Source: Gymnopus androsaceus JB14
Lineage: Eukaryota; Basidiomycota; Agaricomycetes; Agaricales; Omphalotaceae
Assembly (NCBI GenBank): GCA_009733575.1
Contig: ML769390.1
Coordinates: 1 to 64,000 of the forward strand
Length of the DNA: 64,000 bases
Direction: 5' to 3'
Position 1 is the stretch's first letter. Every line of letters starts with the position of its first letter. The notes beneath the pieces are model-generated. The model saw nothing but the letters and a program-made list of their open reading frames with translations. It was not told the origin of the DNA and did no database searches. The translations under genes were made by a program, and so were the position numbers. Shown here piece after piece: positions 59,357-64,000 of this stretch.

Positions 59357-60282
59357 ATGGCTCGTTTCGCTTTTATTGCCGTTCTCGGTTCTCTCCTTGC
59401 TGGCATTGCTTCTGCTGCCCCGGTTCCTTCCAAAGTTGAACTGGCAGCCCGCGCCACTACCACATTCGTTGAACAAGCGTAGGTTCTCCCTCACCCTTGC
59501 TGCTTAATTATTCCTGATTGTTCACCCCAGTTACGCGGACTTCCAGATCTCCGACGGTGTTGGTGGCGGTGCTCAAGCCCAAGCAAACGCAGTCTTTGTT
59601 GGTGATAATCGTTGGTGCTACATTGTTTGCTTTTCTCTGATATACGTCATGCGCTATTGTAGACCCCTTTGCCAATGTTGACCTAACCACGATAAGCGAG
59701 GACACCATAGTGAGTATCATTTTTCTGCAGGATTCGATGCAATATTTAACTACGTGCACCTCGTAGGAGGCGCTCGATACCATGCGTGAGGCTGCAGAGT
59801 CCGCGGAGACTGACGATTTTGACCCCCAAATTGGTAAGTGTGGAATGTTTTATTTTGTAAACTCAGCTTTAACTGATAAACCGCCTCTCCAGATGCTGCC
59901 TCTGGGAGTACGGCGGCGGCTCTTCAAGTGGGGAAAATTAAGAACAAGGTTTGGCTTCCTCTTTGCACTCTTTGCATTTTTAATCCCCTATGCAGGTTTT
60001 GAAGCTCACGGGAGAAGTTGAGGTCCTGAACATCAAGGTCTGTCTCACAAGCTGCACTCTGGCCCTCACATCCTGACCATGTTTGGTATTCAGATTGCTC
60101 AAGCGCAAGCCACTGGTGCTGACACTACGTCCCTCGAAAGTGATCTCAGCTCAGAAACGTACGTATTGTGTATTTTATTTTAACCTATATATAGACTGAC
60201 CGCTTTGTTCAGGACTAAGCTTAACACAAACATTGCATTGGACCAGGCGAACGCTGGAGATGCGTCGGAGGGTGTGGCGTAA
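59357..60282 (+). CDS. Small secreted alanine-rich protein
   Basis: The start MARFAFIAVLGSLLAGIASA is a clear signal peptide, with likely cleavage after ASA or near APVPS. Six or more short introns join a mature protein of about 155 residues: FVEQAYADFQISDGVGGGA, QANAVFVDPFANVDLTTISE, AAESAETDDFDPQIDAASG, QVGKIKNKVLKLTGEVEVLN and TNIALDQANAGDASEGVA, stopping at 60280-60282. It has no cysteines in the mature part, is acidic and Ala/Thr-rich, and has a heptad-like helix in the second half. I recall closely similar predicted secreted proteins as widespread in Agaricomycetes, without assigned function. A TATA box and pyrimidine-rich leader point to strong expression. Confidence 0.75.
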
Positions 60283-60449
60283 CTTTCAAACGAAGGCCTT
60301 TTTTACATTTATACCATTCTTTTGTTATGTAAACAAGTGCGATAGGCTTGGAACATGGTTCACTTTGTCCACGAAAAACCCTATGCTTTGAGAGTTTGTT
60401 TCAACGTACAACCAGAATGAGTTCCCACTACAGTATAAGTAGCATAAGA

Positions 60450-62800
60450 TCAATGAGCCCATACACGTCCTGGCAAGCTCAATGTCCCACCCCGTCGACA
60501 AATTTCTTCCATAACCTCCACTCTTAAATCGACATCCATTGCTCCATTGAGCTCTACACTGATACCGCAAGGCCTTGTCTCATCGGCTGAGACGCAGATC
60601 TCTACTAAACCTGAGATGGGCGGTCGTTCGGGCGAGGTCATGACAATTTTCGTACGCCGAGCCCTGGGCGACATTTCCGGGTGGTCGAAGATAGCGTCGG
60701 GTGTACCGCTGTGAGAAGGAACAAATACGTTCACTGGTATTTTGCGTGGGGTTACCGATCCTGAGTAGAATGAGGTCAATCGGCATCCAGTAAGAAAGAC
60801 AAGTCAATACCTGAGAGAACGGCATGCAGGTCTTCCTCTGTAGCCTCGGTTTCCTGCTGCTCCTCATCCGGCTCCTGTGACAGGTGCAGCCCTTCAGTTT
60901 TCCACTCGCATCCCGAGAGAACTTCGTTCAACCAGCATTGTTCACGAACCACCTGATGCCCATTACACAGAGTCCAAGGCACCAAACAATTCACTTACTT
61001 CCAGTACACCCCAGACTTCCTTCATACTATTAACGGGTACTTTTTGAAGGAAAAATCCTGGCTCTTCCGGTGCGGTCAGACGCAACTGCAAAGGAGGATG
61101 GGCTGACGTTGGGGAGCGCTATTGGACAGTACTTAGTCTGGAAAATACAGTACAATGTAAAACCTACATATACAGCAACGTAGCGTTCCGGAGAGACCAA
61201 GCTTGACGGGTTGATCTACGGCCATGAGTAAAACACCAAGAGCGAGATGTGGAATTCCTTACAAGAAGATCTACCCAACTTCCGGTACCAAACGACATCA
61301 TGCCCACCCCGTTCAGCGTTTCCATACTGCTCAATGGATTGATAACTAGCTCGATCTCTCGCATTCTTGATTGGCTCATTACGATGCCAGGATAATTTCC
61401 ACCTTCCGTGAAATCGATGAACCAGATATTGCGTCCTGGTGAATCATGGTCTGCTGGATCTAGAGCAGTCGGTGAGAAATCTGAAAGCTGTGGGAAGACG
61501 TGCTCGAGATCTGATCCTGTTGGAACGAGTGGAAATGTGGGCCGAGCGGTCAGTGTAGGGATAGACATGGAGGCCGGGAAAATATGAGTTTCGACCGGGG
61601 GCGAAAGGGTAAGTGTCGCAATGGTAGCTCCCTTGGGATGCGAGGCCAGCGATGAACGGAGGTGAGTAAGAGGTATGTCGAACTGTGGTAGACTCGCATT
61701 GGTATCTGGAGGTAGCGAAGAAGAGCTCCGAAGTAGAGACAGATAGGCCAGAGGAGATAGGTATGTGAGGAAGGATAGTGAGGGGGATTTGAGATATGGC
61801 AATGGAAGAGTATGGGCTCGGAGAAGAAATATGTCAAGCGGAGGACGCTCGGTAGACAAGGATCTAAGTAACTGAGTATGAGCATTTAAGATACCAGAAT
61901 GACTGCACTACTCACGATGCGACAGCTTCGGCTTCGCTTTTCGAGAATGTTTCTACCACACTGCAGAGCTGATCCACATCCACGAACCATCGAACTCCAC
62001 CATCTTCCTTGCGTTCTGCAAGTCTATCCAGCATGACCAGATACCGAAAATGCTCCAGGATGATACTCCCCAGTCTCGCAGCCTCGACAGGGTTTCTATG
62101 CTCATCAGATTTTTGCACCTCTGAAAAAAATCCTTGGAAGCTATCCTTCAAAAAGGCATCGAGTGATAATGAACCATCCATTGTGGTTGCCTCGGGACCA
62201 CTGACAGCATATGAAGTCTTGGACTTTGAGACATGAATTTTGGGATTTAAAGGATCCGCTCTGTCAATCGAAAGCTCGAGATCGACGACAAGGACCTTGC
62301 CTCCAAAGACGAAACTGATGTTTCCATCTCCGATTTGGTCTTTGAATGTCTCCATTCCAACCAAGTTGCCCCAGGCTTCGCAGCGAGAGATACACCAGTT
62401 TACAAGGGCAGCTCTATCCTGAGGTATATCCTCTCCATAACTGGCTCTAGATCGTTTTTTAAGAGCATCCACAGTTTGCTGAATATTGAGATCTGACTAG
62501 GTTACCATTTTAGTCGTATTACGCGTCTTTCAAGAGAAGAAGAAATCTGACAAGATGCAGTGAGCGAGACAGCGTTGCTTGCTGGCGCAAAAGGGAAACA
62601 AGTTTGGTATTTCGGAAATCTGCCGATAGATACTGGTTTAGTGAATGGACAAGCTGATCTGAAGCCTGTATGATGTCCTGCAAAACAGCAGAAGATGCCC
62701 CTGCAGAGGAAGCGAAAGGATGTGTGACATTAGAAGAAAGCCCGTCATAGACTTTGAAGTTTTGGATTGTCGAAAGAAGCGTTTCTGGCAAAGTATCCAT
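60450..62800 (-). CDS. MED1: Mediator complex subunit 1
   Basis: Reading leftward from ATG at 62798-62800 (MDTLPETLLSTIQNFKVYDG), a helical N-terminus leads into the Med1 domain. It includes QTVDALKKRSRASYGEDIPQ, LVNWCISRCEAWGNLVGMET, GNISFVFGGKVLVVDLELS, DPLNPKIHVSKSKTSYAV and LSLDAFLKDSFQGFFSEV. Later exons carry RNIWFIDFTEGGNYPGIVMS, QSRMREIELVINPLSSMETL, GFFLQKVPVNSMKEVWGVLE and PCGISVELNGAMDVDLRVEV, ending RVWAH at a TGA at 60450-60452. Known: Med1 belongs to the middle module of Mediator and links activators to RNA polymerase II. The protein is fungal-sized (about 640 residues) and lacks the metazoan LxxLL tail. The assignment rests on the Med1-domain pattern; short introns are approximate. 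Confidence 0.72.
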
Positions 62801-63002
62801 TCAGGCCACAAAGTCCACTAGCGCGCGCTACTGCTTGATTCCGGACCGGAAAATAAGCGCGCGGATACATCCTCGTTGTTCCCATCTTTCTTCCCCGTTT
62901 CTTCCTCCCCCTTCATACTAGGGCTACAGCAGAATACATCCTCGTTATTCCAATCTTTCTTCCCTGTTTCTTCCTCCCCTTCGTACTAGGGTTACAGCAG
63001 AC
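62801..63002. promoter_or_regulatory. Divergent promoter with 68-bp tandem duplication
   Basis: The 202 bp between MED1 (leftward) and the F-box gene (rightward) contain two near-identical pyrimidine-rich copies, at about 62865-62932 and 62934-63001. Both start ATACATCCTCGTT and end CTACAGCAGA or TTACAGCAGA. The second copy abuts the F-box start codon at 63003. The duplication could double a pyrimidine-rich initiator for that gene. Confidence 0.7.
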
Positions 63003-64000
63003 ATGGCTCCAGTCGGATCGAAACTTTCTATCAACCAATTAGTAGAAGCCATGCTGTACAAGGTCTCTCGATGTACAAAACCAAGTAGGTATATATATTC
63101 CATCTATCCTTTATTTGAATCTCTCTTTCTAACCTTTCTCTCCTTAGATTGCACAAATATTCGGTGCCTGAAGTATGTTTGTTTCCATGCGTCCTACAGT
63201 TGATCTCATTTTGGGTAGTTGGATTTAATGGAGCAGAAGCTCCAGCTATCTCTTTCGCTCATCCGCGGTGTACGAAATTTCTTACAGCCCATCCATTACC
63301 TTCCTCCTGAGGTCCTTACCATTATATTCTACGAAACTCAGCAACATCTTCCCGACTTTCTACCCATGTCGGATCCTTCTCCGTCTACCTGGCACTGGCT
63401 CACTCTTGCAGCAGTGTGTAGACATTGGAGGGGGCTAATTGCTACCTCGCCTCATCTTTGGTCGGAGATTGACAGTGGAACTCTCCCTGAGCGATTTCTG
63501 AAGCGCTCTTCCGCAGTTCCATTAAAAGTCTATCTCGGGCTCAAAATGTATGATATGTCGGAAGAAATCCTTCAGTCCATCGTGTCTCAATCAAAACGTT
63601 TCAGAGAGTTACACCTCGATGCAGGATCATGGGAGCCAAGTAGCGGATCCTCTGGTTCAATATTTCATCGCTTCACCTCCCCCGCACCAGTCCTGACGAG
63701 TCTTACTCTGATCACGGAGGGAAGAGATATCGTCAACGGAACCCTTCCTCCAATATTCAGTGGTCAAATGCCCAGTCTACGCAAGCTCTGTCTCAAACAT
63801 CTTACATCTTGGCCGAGGAATTATTTCCAATCCCTCACACACCTATGCTTATATAACCAGAACCCCAGCACTCGACCAACGATGGATGAGTTTCTCGAGT
63901 TTCTCCAAGGTTCTCCCATGCTGGAGGAGCTGGCGCTAGTGAGAGCAGGGCCTACGCTGTTAGATGTCGGCCCTCCTCAAGTCCCTCCTTCACGAATCAT
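63003..64000 (+). CDS. F-box protein, 3' end beyond the window
   Basis: A first exon (MAPVGSKLSINQLVEAMLYK) is followed by two probable short introns. The main open frame begins around 63,222 and stays open to the window edge. It encodes a basidiomycete-type F-box (IHYLPPEVLTIIFYETQQ and WHWLTLAAVCRHWRGLIATS, then PHLWSEIDSG). Leucine-rich-like strands follow, of the kind VLTSLTLITEGRD, MPSLRKLCLKHLTSWP and MLEELALVRAGP. Known: such proteins recruit targets to SCF ubiquitin ligases and are strongly expanded in Agaricomycetes. The substrate is unknown. The start could instead be ATG at 63228. The gene is incomplete only because the window ends. Confidence 0.8.

Overview
The window is genomic DNA of a filamentous basidiomycete, most likely an Agaricomycete. 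Three things point there: dense, short spliceosomal introns of about 45 to 75 nt in nearly every gene; conserved eukaryotic housekeeping genes spliced in the fungal style (SEC26, SEC61, ATG7, SCO1, RPN10, PRP3, MED1, mitochondrial L34 and L16); and families typical of mushroom-forming fungi (DUF6593, an alanine-rich small secreted protein, an F-box protein, a Zn2Cys6 factor). No prokaryotic features, rRNA or tRNA were recognised. Exon joins were read by eye, so CDS coordinates give the span from start to stop codon, introns included.

Positions 1 to about 8,650 are a repeat-rich accessory block. It holds a 41-bp minisatellite, a broken RecQ-type helicase of the telomere-linked kind, nested palindromes and degenerate TTAGGG tracts, a 5'-truncated Ty1/copia retrotransposon with its 3' LTR, CCTAGG-rich degenerate satellite, and a 1.6-kb non-autonomous element with roughly 250-bp inverted ends that carries a perfect 31-bp-arm hairpin. 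The helicase together with the telomere-like repeats suggests old subtelomeric material.

Positions 8,706 to 41,981 are a compact gene block. In order: coatomer beta (+), a CLASP-like TOG protein (-), Sec61 alpha (+), mitochondrial bL34 (+), ATG7 (-) facing SCO1 (+), a pentatricopeptide protein (+), RPN10 (-), a DUF6593 protein (+), a Zn2Cys6 transcription factor (-), an unrecognised basic protein (+), PRP3 (-) facing mitochondrial uL16 (+), a small mitochondrial-type protein (+) and an unrecognised protein (+). Several divergent pairs share promoters of only 40 to 270 bp.

Positions 42,000 to 48,200 are a second transposon island: the 3' part of a hAT transposase, a decayed copia 3' half with its LTR, unrecognised sequence with a 60-bp duplication, and a 259-bp MITE-like element with CAC..GGGGGCAAAGAC ends.

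Positions 48,224 to 64,000 are genic again, and include the least described proteins of the window. These are a protein of about 5.3 kb span with an AT-hook, a Cys4 cluster and an AlkB-like tail lacking an obvious HxD; a Ser/Pro-rich protein ending in a coiled coil plus one membrane segment; a small secreted protein; MED1 (-); and an F-box protein running off the right edge.
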